Below are positions 30,655-41,739 of a DNA stretch of 64,000 nucleotides, piece after piece. The notes beneath the pieces are model-generated. The model was not told where the DNA came from. It ran no database searches and saw only the letters and a list, made by a program, of their open reading frames with translations. A program made the position numbers and the translations under genes. Where the stretch lies: positions 372,001 to 436,000 of the forward strand of contig JAHDVF020000021.1 of NCBI GenBank assembly GCA_022606425.2. Direction: 5' to 3'. Numbering within the stretch: position 1 is the stretch's first letter; the number at the start of each line of letters is the position of its first letter. The DNA comes from Lepidostoma basale. Taxonomy: Eukaryota > Arthropoda > Insecta > Trichoptera > Lepidostomatidae.

Positions 30655-30817
30655 TTCTAACGTTAATGATGTAAATGGGGTACGGAGTCGAGGCAGACCG
30701 AGGAAAACATGTGGAGGAAGCTAGAGAGGTTTGCCAGGATAGAGTAGTGTGGCGGTCCATTCTCTCTGCCTACCCCTGCAGGGAAACGGCGTGACGGTTT
30801 GTTTGTTTGTTTGTTTT
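30655..30817 (+). mobile_element. Family A 3' end, GTTT-tailed subfamily, internally deleted
   Basis: NVNDVNGVRSRGRPRKT joins after a deletion to EEAREVCQDRVVWRSILSAY then PCRETA, TGA, and (GTTT)4-like tail. The CQDR variant matches the copy at 26222, marking a subfamily distinct from the CQER/GTTA copies. Confidence 0.8.
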
Positions 30818-30971
30818 TCTAACGATAATAAGACCTTAAATCTAATTCATAAACCATAGCTGATTCTCCAAATAACAGAACCGAGGAAATTTATTTTGCT
30901 ATGTTGACATCCTCCTCTATAATTCTTTACACATCGTGCTCGATTATTTTTAATATACCAAAAACAGATTA

Positions 30972-31582
30972 AAACTGATCATCATTGTTAACTGATCATC
31001 GAAAACACACCTATTGAGCAAGTCATGCAATTCACTTACTTAGGCATAGAAATCGGTAGCTACAGTTACCTATATGACGAGGTGTGAGCACAAACCAACA
31101 AAGCGACAGCCGTGGCTGCTTGCGCGACACCATATGGAGGAACAGATACATGCTAACCGAAAGTAATGTCAAGATATACAAGGCATACGTTCGCCCCATC
31201 ATGACGTATGGAATAGAGGTCAGAGCCGATTACCAATTGAACAAAGAACCTTCTTAGAGTAGCAGAAATGCGAACTCTACGCTCCATCGCAGGCAAAAAA
31301 CCCTCAGAGATCGGATTAGAAATGAAACGATAAGGTCTGTCTGTGGTGTTGAGGACATAGTGAGATGGGGAAGAAGCAGGAGGCGCTTTTGGAGTGTCCA
31401 TGTGAACCGCATGGAGAATACAAGAATCGCAAATATTGTTAAAGATGAAAACCCAAGCAGCAAAAGATTACCAGGAAGGCCGCCAAAGAGATGGAGATAT
31501 GGCTGGACATCATCATCCCAGGACAGCCCACCGTCACAAACAGGTCATATGACCTAAACTATAAGGAAGAAGAAGAAAAAGA
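30972..31582 (+). mobile_element. Family E retrotransposon C-terminal copy with target-site duplication
   Basis: Plus strand in shifting frames: PIEQVMQFTYLGIEIGSYS, ATAVAAC, IMTYGIEVRAD, VAEMRTLRSIAGK, RDRIRNETIRSVCGVEDIVR, RWGRSRRRFWSVHVNRMENT, RLPGRPPKRW, ending next to AAGGAAGAAGAAGAAAAA. Flanked by aaaacagatta (30961-30971 and 31583-31593). Multiple frameshifts. This is the C-terminal half downstream of the RT catalytic motif. Confidence 0.8.
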
Positions 31583-31593
31583 AAAACAGATTA

Positions 31594-31939
31594 GAAATGT
31601 TGTTGTTTCTCAGTCTCCCGGTAATTAATACTCTAATTTCAAGATTAACAATTATTTTTTTCATCAGTATTTTATCAGTTAGTCTTTTTACTTATCTTTA
31701 CTATGTAAGTGATACTTTCAATCCTTATTTTTGTTGTTTTCAACCGTTTCCAATCGTTTCTTAAGTATGTATTTAACATTCAATCATTAAAAAATTACCA
31801 CATTCAACTAACCTTTTATAATATAATTAATAAATATATAAAATGAAAACAACATGCACAACGGAATTATTATTATATTGAACTTAACGCCAACCGCTTT
31901 TTCTTGTGTTCAGATTTCGTAAGGGCAGTATAAAAACTA
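31594..31939. other. AT-rich DNA
   Basis: No repeat or coding signal recognised, apart from the outer phrases of the HH-i element at its right end. Confidence 0.35.
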
Positions 31940-32030
31940 TTAATTTTTTTGTACTCTCCTGACGAAACGTACGTACAAGTGAAACCGGTTGGTATCAAGT
32001 ATAATGACTAGTCCATGGCTTATATACAAC
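31940..32030 (+). repeat. HH-i element fragment
   Basis: Motif at 31959-31991: CTGACGAA, hairpin around ACGTACGTAC, then GTGAAACCGGTT. GAAAC and the ACCGGT palindrome are kept while the core is altered. Flanking copies were not found. Confidence 0.4.
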
Positions 32031-32230
32031 ATGTGGTTTTTATATTATATATTTACTATAATATATTATGTCTAACCACAAATTAAGTGCTTCAACAATA
32101 AACTCATCTTTCATCCTTCCTATACCATTTCGATGCTTCACTTCAAATAAGAACATTGCCTCAATTATTTTATATTATATCTGATAAAATACAAATAAAA
32201 AAATATATAATTAACTGGTAATCTAAGCTG

Positions 32231-32350
32231 TTTCAAATAATTAATTAAGACGATGGCAGCAAGCTGCCGAAGCCGGTCGAACATAAACACAAGTGGAAGC
32301 ACACTAAATACATATAAATAAAGAAATTTTGTATCAAATTTTTATTTATT
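32231..32350 (+). repeat. HH-c element fragment
   Basis: Motif at 32249-32278: GACGAT, a strong stem GGCAGC-AA-GCTGCC, GAAGC, CGGTC. It is followed by acacaagtggaagcac like other HH-c flanks. The stem sequence differs wholly from the other HH-c copies but still pairs. Confidence 0.5.
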
Positions 32351-32734
32351 TTCATTATCTAAGCCGTTTCTTTGAAAACGCGTTTATTTGCTCATATATT
32401 TATTTTTGGCCTCACAATGAGACATTTTCTTACAGCTAAATCGAATACAGAACCTTTTGGTATCGTTTCTTGAGCATATTTATTAATATTTTTATTGATC
32501 TATCTAACTGTTTACAGAAAAAGAAAATCAAAAATAATGTTGTGCTAGCCGCAGATTGGATAAGCCCGGCCCAAAGAGTACAGACTCCGCCGCCCACGCC
32601 CGCCCTAAACGTCACCAGCTAATCCCGACATTCTTCTGTCAAAAGGTTGTGATAGCAAATAAACTCAACAAATTTATTGACTGCAATACATTAAAGGATC
32701 GATGATATACAATATTTCATAAAATATTTCTTCA
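32351..32734. other. AT-rich DNA with a GC-richer patch (32545-32640)
   Basis: Patch tagccgcagattggataagcccggcccaaag…ccgccgcccacgcccgccc has no frame or repeat match; origin unknown. Confidence 0.3.
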
Positions 32735-33300
32735 TCTACTTTTTTTTCTTCTTTTAGACATTTGGTCTGTTTCTGTAATCAGGCTGGCCTCTCTTGGGAG
32801 GTCGACTCCCAGCTATTCATCCATCTCTTTGACGTTCTTCCGGGGGGACGGTAGCCAACAAGAATCTGATGCACCACAGCGTGTGGGATTCTGGATATAT
32901 CCATCCTCTGCACGTGCGCATTCCAATATTTTCACTTGTCTACCCCATCTCACGACATCTTCCACCTTGCAGATTCCGCGGATAGCCTAGTTCCTCACCC
33001 TAGCGTCCGCATCTCTGCCACCCGCATTTAAGCCTTCGTGTTCTTGTGGTGTCCGCTCTGGTCTCAATGCTGTATGTCAGTATAGGCCTTACGCAGGTTT
33101 TATATATTCTGATCTTACTGTCAGTTCTCGTATACTTGTTCTTCCATATGATCTCCCAGAGACAACCTGGTACCGCCAAAGCCTTGTTGACTTGTCGCAT
33201 TATTTCACTGACAAGATTATTTTGACTGAGCAGATCCACTCCCAGATGTCTAAACTTCACAACCTGTTCCTGCATTCTGTCATTTATAGATAACGTGCAT
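32735..33300 (-). mobile_element. Family E retrotransposon C-terminal copy
   Basis: Minus strand begins QEQVVKFRHLGVDLLSQNNL, then EIMRQVNKALAVPGCLWEII, KIRIYKTCVRPILTYSIETR, AD-TRT, VEDVVRWGRQ, NAHVQRMDISRIPHAV, VGYRPPGRTSKRWMNSWES, and ends at a TCTAAAAGAAGAAAA tail. It covers the same segments as 30972-31582 and complements its gaps. The first 91 codons are an open frame; later parts are shifted. Confidence 0.8.
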
Positions 33301-33349
33301 TCTAAGGGTTATTTTGAGAATGTCATGGTTTTACATGATCCTGTACAAA

Positions 33350-33570
33350 TATATGTATTATATTTTTGATAAACTCAAGACGTTAACACTGGAGAATTTC
33401 TCATTTTTCTCGATGTGATTCGAGGGTTTTACACCTTATATCGTATCAGTTTATACAATTCTACAGGCGATGAAGGTGTAAAATCTTCGGATCATTTCGA
33501 GGAAAATAAACTAAAAACTAACAAAACAGTATTCTCATTCATATATAATAAAATTCTTTAACAAATTAAA
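33350..33570. repeat. HH-e-like element, decayed
   Basis: Contains a pair ttcgagggttttacacctta / aggtgtaaaatcttcgg…catttcgagg and the phrase acaaaacagtattctcattcata matching the right flank of the HH-e motif at 57705. Core boxes are incomplete (GCGATGAAGG…). Confidence 0.4.
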
Positions 33571-33573
33571 TAA

Positions 33574-33875
33574 CTACAAAAGTCCGAATCGTCCAGCTGA
33601 CAAAATGTGCACGATCTAAAATAGCATTATGTATTATGTTATTTTTATTTTGTTATTGTATTTTATTTTATATCATTGTATTTTATATTATTTGTTTTAG
33701 ATTTATTTTGTGGACGTTGGACGATCGAAGTGTGTCGATATATTGATGGCGACGAGGTTCGCAACCCATCACACCGCGTCTCCCACGGGGCGAACAGAGA
33801 AGGATGGAGTGCCGCATCGGTTAAAGTGAGGCAGTCGATTCTTTCTGCCTACCCTTTCGGGGAGACGGGGTGATG
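33574..33875 (+). repeat. SINE-A copy
   Basis: Starts acaaaagtccgaatcgtcc, has the t-rich ttatatcattgtattttatatt block, the tggacgttggacgatcgaag box and the family A-like 3' end (gattctttctgcctaccctttcgg), ending at gggtgatgatt without a GTTA array. Part of the 5' region is shorter than in the copy at 63194. Confidence 0.7.
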
Positions 33876-34682
33876 ATTCGGATACAATTCATTTAGTTAA
33901 AATTCGTCAATTAAATTTCTTATTTAAATTATTTAATTTTGTTAATTTTATAGATTGATTTTAAACATAAACATCTACATATTCTGAAAATTAACAAAAA
34001 TTTTACTTTAATATACAATATATTTAGTTATATTTAATACAAAAGAAAAAACTTTTTATATAATTCACATTAAACATCTGCCAACAAATTTTAATTAATA
34101 TAAATGTATGCATTAGATGAAACAGTTTAAAATTATAAAGATTATAAACTTAACAAAAAATGTACCTCATAAATTTTTCAGAATACTTTTCAGAAAGGTT
34201 GTCTTTAAATTTTAGATTTTTTTTTAATTATTTAGTTTGTTAATTGATAAAATGTTTGTTTTTGCAAGAATGTTTTACATAAGTAATTAAATAATGAATC
34301 GTTTCCAAAAACAGTTTTTACATTATATTTGATGATCACTAGTCCAAAATTACAGACTGCATCTTCCGAAATGAACTGGTTTCTTGACGCACTAATACAC
34401 GTCTTGCTGAATCTTTTTTTATTTTTTTTTAAAAAGATCCTTTGGACAAATTTTTATTGAATGTCAAACAACTTGCACCGAGTAACTAAGTGTTAAATCT
34501 TATCCCTTAAATATCACTCTTGAACCAGAAAAACCGGTTATAGTTCAGATGACAGAACACTTGATAGGCAGCTGTTGGCACTTCCTCGAAGCATTCAAAA
34601 GATTTTGGTATATTTATCGCGTAATACTACATTAATATGTTACATGTAAGCTCAAAATATTCGCTTATTTACACATTGAAAT
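33876..34682. other. AT-rich DNA
   Basis: No recognised repeat or frame. Confidence 0.4.
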
Positions 34683-34765
34683 CTTAATCAAGTAGGCATA
34701 CAAACTGATACATATTAAGTTATTAAATGTAATAATTATCAGTTTGTATGCTTGGTTGATTAAGG
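34683..34765. repeat. Hairpin, 28-nt arms
   Basis: Left arm 34683-34710 and right arm 34738-34765 pair at 25 of 28 positions (core gcatacaaactgata / tatcagtttgtatgc) across a 27-nt AT loop. It could be a small palindromic relic or a small-RNA precursor; no second copy was noticed. Confidence 0.5.
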
Positions 34766-34829
34766 TTGTAGAAATATCTACGGATTTCATTTATTATTTA
34801 ACGCCGCCATTATATCCTTTCCTACCGTT

Positions 34830-34912
34830 AGATATTTATCCATAAGGGCGTGCAGAGAGGATTCAATGTCAATTTATTCTGATTCAACCCTGGACTCCAC
34901 ATTCATAATAAT
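34830..34912 (-). mobile_element. Family A 3' scrap
   Basis: ataagggcgtgcagagaggattcaatg…aaccctggactccacattcata is a decayed antisense of the A C-terminus. Weak but in register over ~75 bp. Confidence 0.4.
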
Positions 34913-34949
34913 TATAATAACACCGTTGATCTTCGGAATCTGTTCAAAA

Positions 34950-35250
34950 ATCGTCTTTTCTTGTATTTAAGAACTGGTACGGTACTTACAGTACGGCGTG
35001 TCGGACTCTTAAAAAGGTTCATGACGAAAGGCTTCACAAGACCGAAATAAGAATGATCAGATGGGCTGAAGACGTAACCAGATTGTATAAAGTCCGTAAA
35101 AGCATTTCCAAGTAAAGTTGAAGCCGGGTTGAGATTATCTGGCCACGTCATGCGTCGAAAAGATGACCACACTGTAAAATCTGCCCTTCGAATACCAACG
35201 GTCCAGAGGGGTAGCAGACATACGTAGTACGTTTGGCAACATGGATATAG
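34950..35250 (+). mobile_element. Family J RTE-like retrotransposon fragment
   Basis: Plus-strand codons give (L)KKVHDERLHKTEIRMIRWAE then DVTRLYKVRKSISK, and after a shift LRLSGHVMRRKDDHTVKSAL and RIPTVQRGSR. KLHKTE-RMLRW--GVTRLDKVRNEYIR…WYGHVMRR is the hallmark of one widespread RTE-like lineage. The long opposing minus frame (34912-35553) is its antisense. Confidence 0.7.
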
Positions 35251-35487
35251 TGTATCGAGGCCAGTTTCAAGAAATGTGGTCTTAACAGAGAACAAACCCA
35301 AGACAGCATCCTGGTGATATCGTATTCGGAGATTCGACCCCACTTGTGTGGAAAGTGGAGAACGGCAAAGTTCAATTAGACAAAAACAAGGAAATCGTGT
35401 TATTAATACGGATGAATCAATAACCATATAATAAAATTTCGACGTTCCTTTGACTTTACAAATTTTGAAGTTTTCTTCATGTGCATA

Positions 35488-35565
35488 CGTTATCGCCGAA
35501 GAGATAAGCAGAGAAAATAAACGACACATTTCTCTGGTAACTTCTACATTCAAATATCGTGTTAT
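35488..35565 (-). mobile_element. Family A 3' scrap
   Basis: Minus strand NVEVTREMC-RLFSLLISS matches family A MNVEEAREICQ…SILSAYP in altered form, giving the N-terminus of an accidental 213-codon frame. Confidence 0.5.
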
Positions 35566-35687
35566 ACAGCATATTGATGTATTGACATAGTGACACCTTC
35601 ATTTTCTTTTACATTAGCTTACACTTGCTTAGAATTCTTTGCAAGTGTCTAAAATCATTTTGTTTTATTTTATTTCAAAACTCTATG

Positions 35688-35765
35688 TATGTCAGGACAG
35701 AGCAGTGTGACAGTTAATCCTCTCTGTCTCGCCCTCCGGAAAAACGAGCGTGATGGTTAGCCAGT
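35688..35765 (+). mobile_element. Family A extreme 3' end
   Basis: atgtcaggacagagcagtgtgacagttaatcctctctg…gagcgtgatggttagcc: last ~24 codons and stop; the tail is a single GTTAG unit. Confidence 0.6.
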
Positions 35766-36735
35766 AGTTTGTTAACTCCATAAATATTTATCATTAATGA
35801 AAAAAAAAATTATCTAGAAGCTTTTTTACATTTTATAAGAGTGATTACCGTCTTGTTAAAACATAATCAAATATCTTTTCGTAATAATAGCATTTCTGCA
35901 ATTATATTTTCTTATTCTATTCTACAATTAATTATGTTAATTTTTTCATTTGTTTGTTTCACCTCTAAAACATAGTAAATCAAGCATACCTTGAATATAA
36001 ATAATAAAATATATAATAGTATCAATATGCTATTACGATAATAAATATTCCGTTGTAGTATTATGATTTAACAGTTATAATGATATCTTTATTTAAACGG
36101 CTTTATAAATACAAATACGTTAACAATCAGCGGGACGCCGGATAGATGTGAAGGAACAACATAATTATTCAGCCGACTAGACTGAATAAATCCAGACAAT
36201 AGGATTGCGTTGCATTGCACACACTAAGCTGGAGGTTTGATTTTCACAAATCATCGCCGACGCAATCTCGGCTCACCTTCATGTACAGGACAATTTATAA
36301 ATTGTTTCTCGCATATTCAATGGAACGTGATATGTGATATACGTATGATAAGGGTTATTTTTAACACTAAGCAAAGGCTGTGGAAAAGAAAATCAGAATC
36401 GGATATAATTCATTTTTCACTATTTATTCAGAAAGAGCAAGAAAGAGCACCAATCTCTAAGTTTTGTAATATATATTTTTCATAAATTTTATTCTCAAAC
36501 AGCGTGAATTTTCAAAAATATACTATTAATATTAATATGCCATTTTTACACTGTTTTTCCAGTATACGTGATTCATATAAATGTATGTAAAAAAAATTAT
36601 GAAATAATTAATGGCGGTATCTTAAATTTAAAAAAAAAACATTAAAAAACATTTTATACACGTATGTATTTTGTTGTCTTACTTTTTTTTAATATTGTTG
36701 TCTTACTTTTTTAGTTAATTGGTATTGTGTAAATT
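35766..36735. other. AT-rich DNA with HH-b-like scrap and GC-richer patch
   Basis: atctagaagcttttttacattttataagagtga (35814-35846) resembles an HH-b arm. A patch at 36125-36330 (cagcgggacgccggatagatg…caatctcggctcacc) is GC-richer; an 82-codon frame there is unrecognised. Confidence 0.3.
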
Positions 36736-36890
36736 TGGCTTGGCATCCCATTGTGTTTGCGTAAATTAAATGTATGTCCCGGATGGACGGGGTCAGGCCT
36801 AGAAAGTGTACGAGCGAGGCTGACGAAAGGGTGCCTCTGCGCCCTATAACAGCCTCGGGTATGTGGTAGGAACCCTTCAGTGTTCCTCAT
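36736..36890. other. GC-rich unclassified block
   Basis: tgtcccggatggacggggtcaggcctagaaagtgtacgagcgagg…gcgccctataacagcc is markedly GC-richer than neighbours. It could be the head of an unlisted SINE; there is only one copy here and no clear Pol III boxes. Confidence 0.3.
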
Positions 36891-36950
36891 TAAAAAATAT
36901 ATTGTTATTTACTTTACTTATTTTGTTTTTTTTATCTCAATTTTAAAACA

Positions 36951-37140
36951 AAATTAATCTAATTTTCTTATTAAACTATAACTAATTATATTGTTAAAAA
37001 CAAAACTAATAATTAAACACTTTGTATTTAACCACGATATGGATATTGTATTTTATGGCTACGAGTTTCGCTTGATCTCAAGCTTCATCAGGGCAATATA
37101 AGAATTAAGCTTGGGTAAAGTGTTTTGTTATTTTTTGTTA
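36951..37140 (-). repeat. HH-h element
   Basis: Carries the minus-strand motif at 37060-37091. Flanks contain acactttgtattta (left) and taaagtgttttgtta (right), a short inverted pair typical of these elements. Confidence 0.55.
37060..37091 (-). ncRNA. Hammerhead-like motif (HH-h)
   Basis: Minus strand: intact CTGATGA, one extra A, stem GCTTGA/TCAAGC (six complementary positions), GAAAC, TC, GTA, then GCC. The U-H cleavage dinucleotide would be UA. The stem sequence is unrelated to the other families, but every box is in place. Only one copy is in the window. Confidence 0.6.
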
Positions 37141-38094
37141 AGGTAATATTTTTTTCAGTTTGTTATTTGTCCATGTACTAGATTGATAAAGGTAAAGCTC
37201 ATTTTGCAAATAAATGCCCATACTGTAAATGTTCATTATTTATTAAATTTTTAACCTAACCTCTATGCTGTTTCTTTGCCCCTTTTCATTGCAAAGATAA
37301 CTTCGAGATAAGTTTTTTTTAAGCATGAACAATCAAAGTTTCAATTCGAGGGTTGTGGGTTTGAGTTCCATTACCAAAATTAAGACTTTATTTTAATAAT
37401 CTAATATGAATTGACGTGTAATCAATGCGTCGTCAGTCGTCGTTTTGAATTAAATCATTTAATATTATAGTTGTTTCAATCTTATTTACAATTTCCGAAT
37501 TAACATTCTTCGAACTTTGAAGTCCCTTATTACTTGAATTTCTAATGGAATAATGGAATGTTTTTTTAATTAATTCGTTAAATCTATTGTGATCACATGT
37601 TTGCTTCCGGGTTATGTTAGTTGACCTTTCGAGGGACTGGGAGGTTTCTTATCCACAAACTAGATCCACAGTTACCCAGTTCATACTAACCCACGCGTCT
37701 TGGGTTCATGTCCACTGCATTGTGTATAAATGTAATAATATTCAGAACATGTCTAGCCTCTGACAATTGAGAAATTGCGACGACGCATCGCTTCGGTCAT
37801 ATTAATGTTGTCACATCTCCATAACTGCACGTTATTCGAGTATGCGTTTTTCACATCACCACAAAGTTAACAGACGTTAAGTAAAGCTATCGTAAGAGAA
37901 ATACAAAGCATGAGGCCTTGCCATTGACACGGAAAATAAGAAGATGCTAAGAAAAATTAAGTAAATTTTTTGTCTTCAGTTTGTTCAAAAATCTATAAAT
38001 CTAAGATCTTATAAATTTAATCACCCTATATTCCATTTATACATTATTTACATCGTTCTTCCGAAGGTAAATGTAAACTAGGAATATTTATTTC
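37141..38094. other. Single-copy DNA with possible tRNA-like SINE scraps
   Basis: GGGTTTGAGTTCC (37349-37361) and TTGGGTTCATGTCC (37699-37712) resemble B boxes, but A boxes are unclear. The rest is AT-rich. Confidence 0.25.
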
Positions 38095-38260
38095 ATAATA
38101 TTGAAAACCGCCGTTTTCTAGAAGTTTTAGTATATTCAAATCGTTAATTGAAATTTCTTAGTATAAGATTATTTAAATGATGAAAATAATTATAGTAATA
38201 ATTATAATTGTAGTGAAATGTTTCGCATTGCTCTAGTATTATCAAATGTAATGTGGGTAT
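38095..38260. repeat. HH-b element, decayed and interrupted
   Basis: Left arm gaaaaccgccgttttctagaagttttagtatatt, then ~90 bp of foreign AT-rich DNA, then atgtttcgcattgctctagtattatcaaatgtaatg, a damaged minus-strand motif. Confidence 0.45.
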
Positions 38261-39208
38261 ACTAGATACATAGTTAAATATATCAAAATCAAATGTACTC
38301 GAGTAACCTTTGGAAATTAATATACCAATTGGTTGTTTGCAATAACACTCCGTTTGCTCTTCATTGTTTCGTCTGAATATTCCTTTATTTTTAATTAATT
38401 CAATATTTCTTCATTCTATCAATAATTGATATGACATAAGCATTATAAAGAACAAATATGTTTTATTAAAAATGGAACAGTGTTCAATTTTAAAATTACA
38501 TCTTACTATGAATTAAGATTATTTTTTCAACACGCTTGGCAACAAAACATGCTGTTTATTGTTTAAATTTTCAGTATGGTAAGCAAAAATTGTCAACCGT
38601 AAAAAAATCGACATATAATGTAATTTTCCATATTGTACAATACTTAACCGTCAAAGCATTATCTTAAATAATCAATTCTATGGGTACTTAACTAAATGAC
38701 ATGCTTACTATTCAATACTCCAGATAAAATGAAATTTAGAAGTGCTTCAGAACTAAATGTCCTGTTGTGCAACGGGCAGTCTTTTAGTATGTACAATACA
38801 ATGGACTAAATGGGCGCCCTCTGTCCCCCGCTGGTTACCTGCGGGCGTAGGGCATTATTTTCATTATTGCCTTCGTAATAATTCGAAAGCGATCCTCGCG
38901 AAAGTCGGCGGCGATAAAATCGACTTAAATCCAGCGAGTGAGCCGTTGTTGGATGCAATTTATCGTCGGGTTTACTTCCAGAATCCTGATGTATCTCCAT
39001 TGACGTAACGAGAAATTTATGGACTTCTGACCAGACAACCAAAGATTGTTCTTTATTGGATATCCTAATAGCGCAGTGGATACTTTAACGAGGGGAGTCT
39101 GGATGGATCCATTCTCTTCACGTATGCATACCATATATATTTTTTTAAAAATTATTAATTCGTGATAAATTGAAAGCATAAAAACTAAGAGTTTTTTTAA
39201 CAAAATAA
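38261..39208. other. Single-copy DNA with GC-richer island (38790-39000)
   Basis: Overlapping frames on both strands cross the island (…tgggcgccctctgtcccccgctggttacctgcgggcgtaggg…). No recognised protein. A conserved noncoding element or an old gene fragment cannot be excluded. Confidence 0.3.
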
Positions 39209-39330
39209 TTAACTAACTAACCATCACGCCGACTCCCAGGAGAGGTTAATAATGGGTCGCCATATTGTGCTATCCTGGCATACTTATCTTGCTTCTTCTA
39301 CATTCATACATCCTGTCATTAAAATTTAAG
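39209..39330 (-). mobile_element. Family A 3' fragment
   Basis: aactaactaaccatcacgccgactcc…catacttatcttgcttcttctacattcatac: antisense of tail, stop and last ~35 codons, decayed. Confidence 0.7.
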
Positions 39331-39540
39331 GAATCAAAACACCAATTTACTCATATACCAATAGATTTTTTTTATGTATGAAGCACTCATATTGTGGTGG
39401 GACATTTTAAACTATAAATATATCCTCGATAAATCAACTATCAATCACGAAATTGTAATTATACATGACGCCTACCGATTTCGCTTTTAACTTCATCTGG
39501 ACATTTAAAAAAAAATTCTCTAAAAACAAATTATTTTATT

Positions 39541-39645
39541 AATTAATACAATTAAAATATCTGTTTTCTAGAAGTTTTAAAATATAATATTTTATGTGAA
39601 TGACATGTTTGGCCCCTCTAAGGCATTATCAAATGCTCATTAGAA
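39541..39645 (-). repeat. HH-b element fragment
   Basis: ctgttttctagaagttttaaaatataatattttatgtgaatgacatgtttggcccctctaaggcattatcaaatg: one arm with a minus-strand motif (39600-39637) in which GAAAC is changed to CAAAC. Confidence 0.55.
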
Positions 39646-40334
39646 AAAAAGACATTTCATTTCGTATAATTTTTTTAATCTGGATTTTTACCTCATTGTT
39701 CAATAAAAAAACAATATACAGTATTTTAAATTTATCCGGACGAAACTTGGGTACAAGCTATACTGGTTGGCGTCAAATGTTCATTATATTTTAAATTGTA
39801 TATTTATTATTTTCCCATTATTTTAAATAAAAAATAAGGTCATTAATTTAAAGAGAGACAACCTTAATGCCGAATACCTTAATTGCGCTAGGGAACAGTT
39901 ATTTGAAATTAAGATTAAAGTTTTAATTTCTGAATTCTAACTATTATATAAGGACAGTGTTACGCCTTTGGGATTCTTGCCATTGTAAAATGAGATACTT
40001 AAGAAGAGACTCCTCACTGCCTTTTATTTCAAATAAAAACCATTATGTAAGATTCTGTTCTCAGTTGATTGACACATTCCATTCAGAAGACGATAAAAAT
40101 AAATTTGGGCCCTAATGAAAGGTTTGTTATCATCCTGGACTGGCAAAAAGAACCGCACACAATAAGGATCAGATGACTCGAAATAAACGGATCTTTTGTA
40201 TGTACAAGTACCTTCATATACATACTTATTTAATGTTCATTATTTTAAATGATTTGAACATATACAAGTATGTGATACATATGCTCTGACACGTAACTTT
40301 ATATGTTTGATGATGAAAATACTTAATTTAGTAT
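39646..40334. other. AT-rich DNA
   Basis: No recognised repeat, coding or RNA signal. Confidence 0.4.
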
Positions 40335-40620
40335 TTCACTGGAAGGGTAAGCAGATAAAAAAAAACACCACACTACTTTATCCTGACACATCTCTACATT
40401 TCTACATAGCGAGTCTTACAAGCACGTCGACTCTTTCGAGATCGGCCGACCTTTAAAATTTAATAAAATTGGTCATGCTATGTTTTCCTCGGTATTCTTC
40501 GTCTCCGAAATTCATTCACATCGTTAACATATAATTTCAAAACAATCCTTCCATAATTTCGTTTTTAAGACTTTCTTCTGCTCTACATTCTTTCCTGATA
40601 TTAGATTGCCAGCATTCGAA
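40335..40620 (-). mobile_element. Family A fragment
   Basis: ggaagggtaagcagataaaaaaaaac…cctgacacatctctacatt…ttggtcatgctatgttttcctcgg: decayed antisense of the last ~80 codons without its tail, continuing to a decayed RMNEE-like region. Confidence 0.65.
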
Positions 40621-40666
40621 ATTCTAATATACATTTACTACAGATAATCTAAAGGATATTATCTCA

Positions 40667-40985
40667 CTAACTAACCATCACGCCCTCTCCCGAAGGGGTG
40701 GGCAGAAAGAATGGACTACCACACTTTTCTTTCCTGACATTTTCTCTCGCTTCCTCAACATTCATACATCGTGTCATGCACGCGCGTCGATTTCTCTGAC
40801 TCCTCACATGGCCAATATTCAATATTTTATTTATTTGATCGTGCCACGTTTTCCTCGTTCTCCTCTATTTCTGGTTCCATTCAGGATCTTATCTCTACCG
40901 CTTTTATTCTCCTTTCATCCTTCTTCTACCACTACTTTAATTTGCTTACATATATTTGGGTTGGGACAGAACTCTATTTTGAATG
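40667..40985 (-). mobile_element. Family A 3' copy
   Basis: Fresh-looking minus-strand end: tail actaactaacc on plus, near-intact C-terminus, ACMTRCMNVEE, HVRSQ…; then an internal deletion leads from the RNRG region to the LRRM/INAVE/LMYGSE region (plus accgcttttattctcctttcatcc). It lies 45 bp right of an older copy of the same family. Confidence 0.8.
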
Positions 40986-41482
40986 GTATGTTTTACTTAA
41001 ATTAATAAATTTAAAGTATGGTCTAATTCCCTCAATCATTTAAATACCGAATCTCCTATTCCGGTACTACGTTTATGCTATAATGATTTTATTGTTTAAT
41101 TTTATTCACAAAGAAAGAGATAAAAATAAAAACAGCAAGCATATACGAGTAATATTAATTGGAATAGATTACATTGAAATAGAATATATAATATAAGAAA
41201 GAAAATCAATAGATAAATCTTAATCATATGAATTATGCTTACTTAGTAACTGAAATCAGATGTGGATAAAATAATTTATTGCAAGCTATAACTTAACGTA
41301 TTTGAGCAGCGCCAAGTATTGTAGATGAACTCGGTATGAGGAATGATACCATTTTTCAATTTTATCTAATCCTCGCAAATCCTCTGCTAATCTGGCGTTA
41401 AATTTGCAGCTCAGCTGCAGTAGTTCATGTTATGCGCATAGAAAATCAGATCGAATTATTTTATTCAATAATAAAATTTAGT
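40986..41482. other. AT-rich DNA
   Basis: Nothing recognised. Confidence 0.4.
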
Positions 41483-41608
41483 ACTTGGACTTGGACTTGG
41501 ATCTTCTGGCTTACAGAGGTTCAGCTCTAATGGCTATTGCTCTTACGTCTGGAATTGTTGGAATGTGATTTGGTAGTTATATTATAATGGGGCTAAATGT
41601 ATGGCCCG
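41483..41608 (+). repeat. Short interspersed repeat L
   Basis: Starts with acttggacttggacttgg tandem units, contains cttacagaggttcagctcta, ends ggggctaaatgtatggccc. It is the plus-orientation copy of the repeat at 2107 and 48019. Confidence 0.55.
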
Positions 41609-41739
41609 GAGTGTCCCTCCGAAAGAGGGCGAGGGGGGATTTAGGGTTTATGATAAAGTCCTACATTATTGTCAAGGAATGGAAGACCAGTTAGGGTTGG
41701 GATTATATTAATAAAAAAAGTCTGTTCCCGGGGGGAAGA

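Noticed and set aside
34912..35553. 213-codon minus-strand frame
   Set aside because: Its first ~20 residues are a family A scrap; the rest is antisense to family J codons (TEIRMIRWAEDVTRLYKVR on plus). A chimera by chance.
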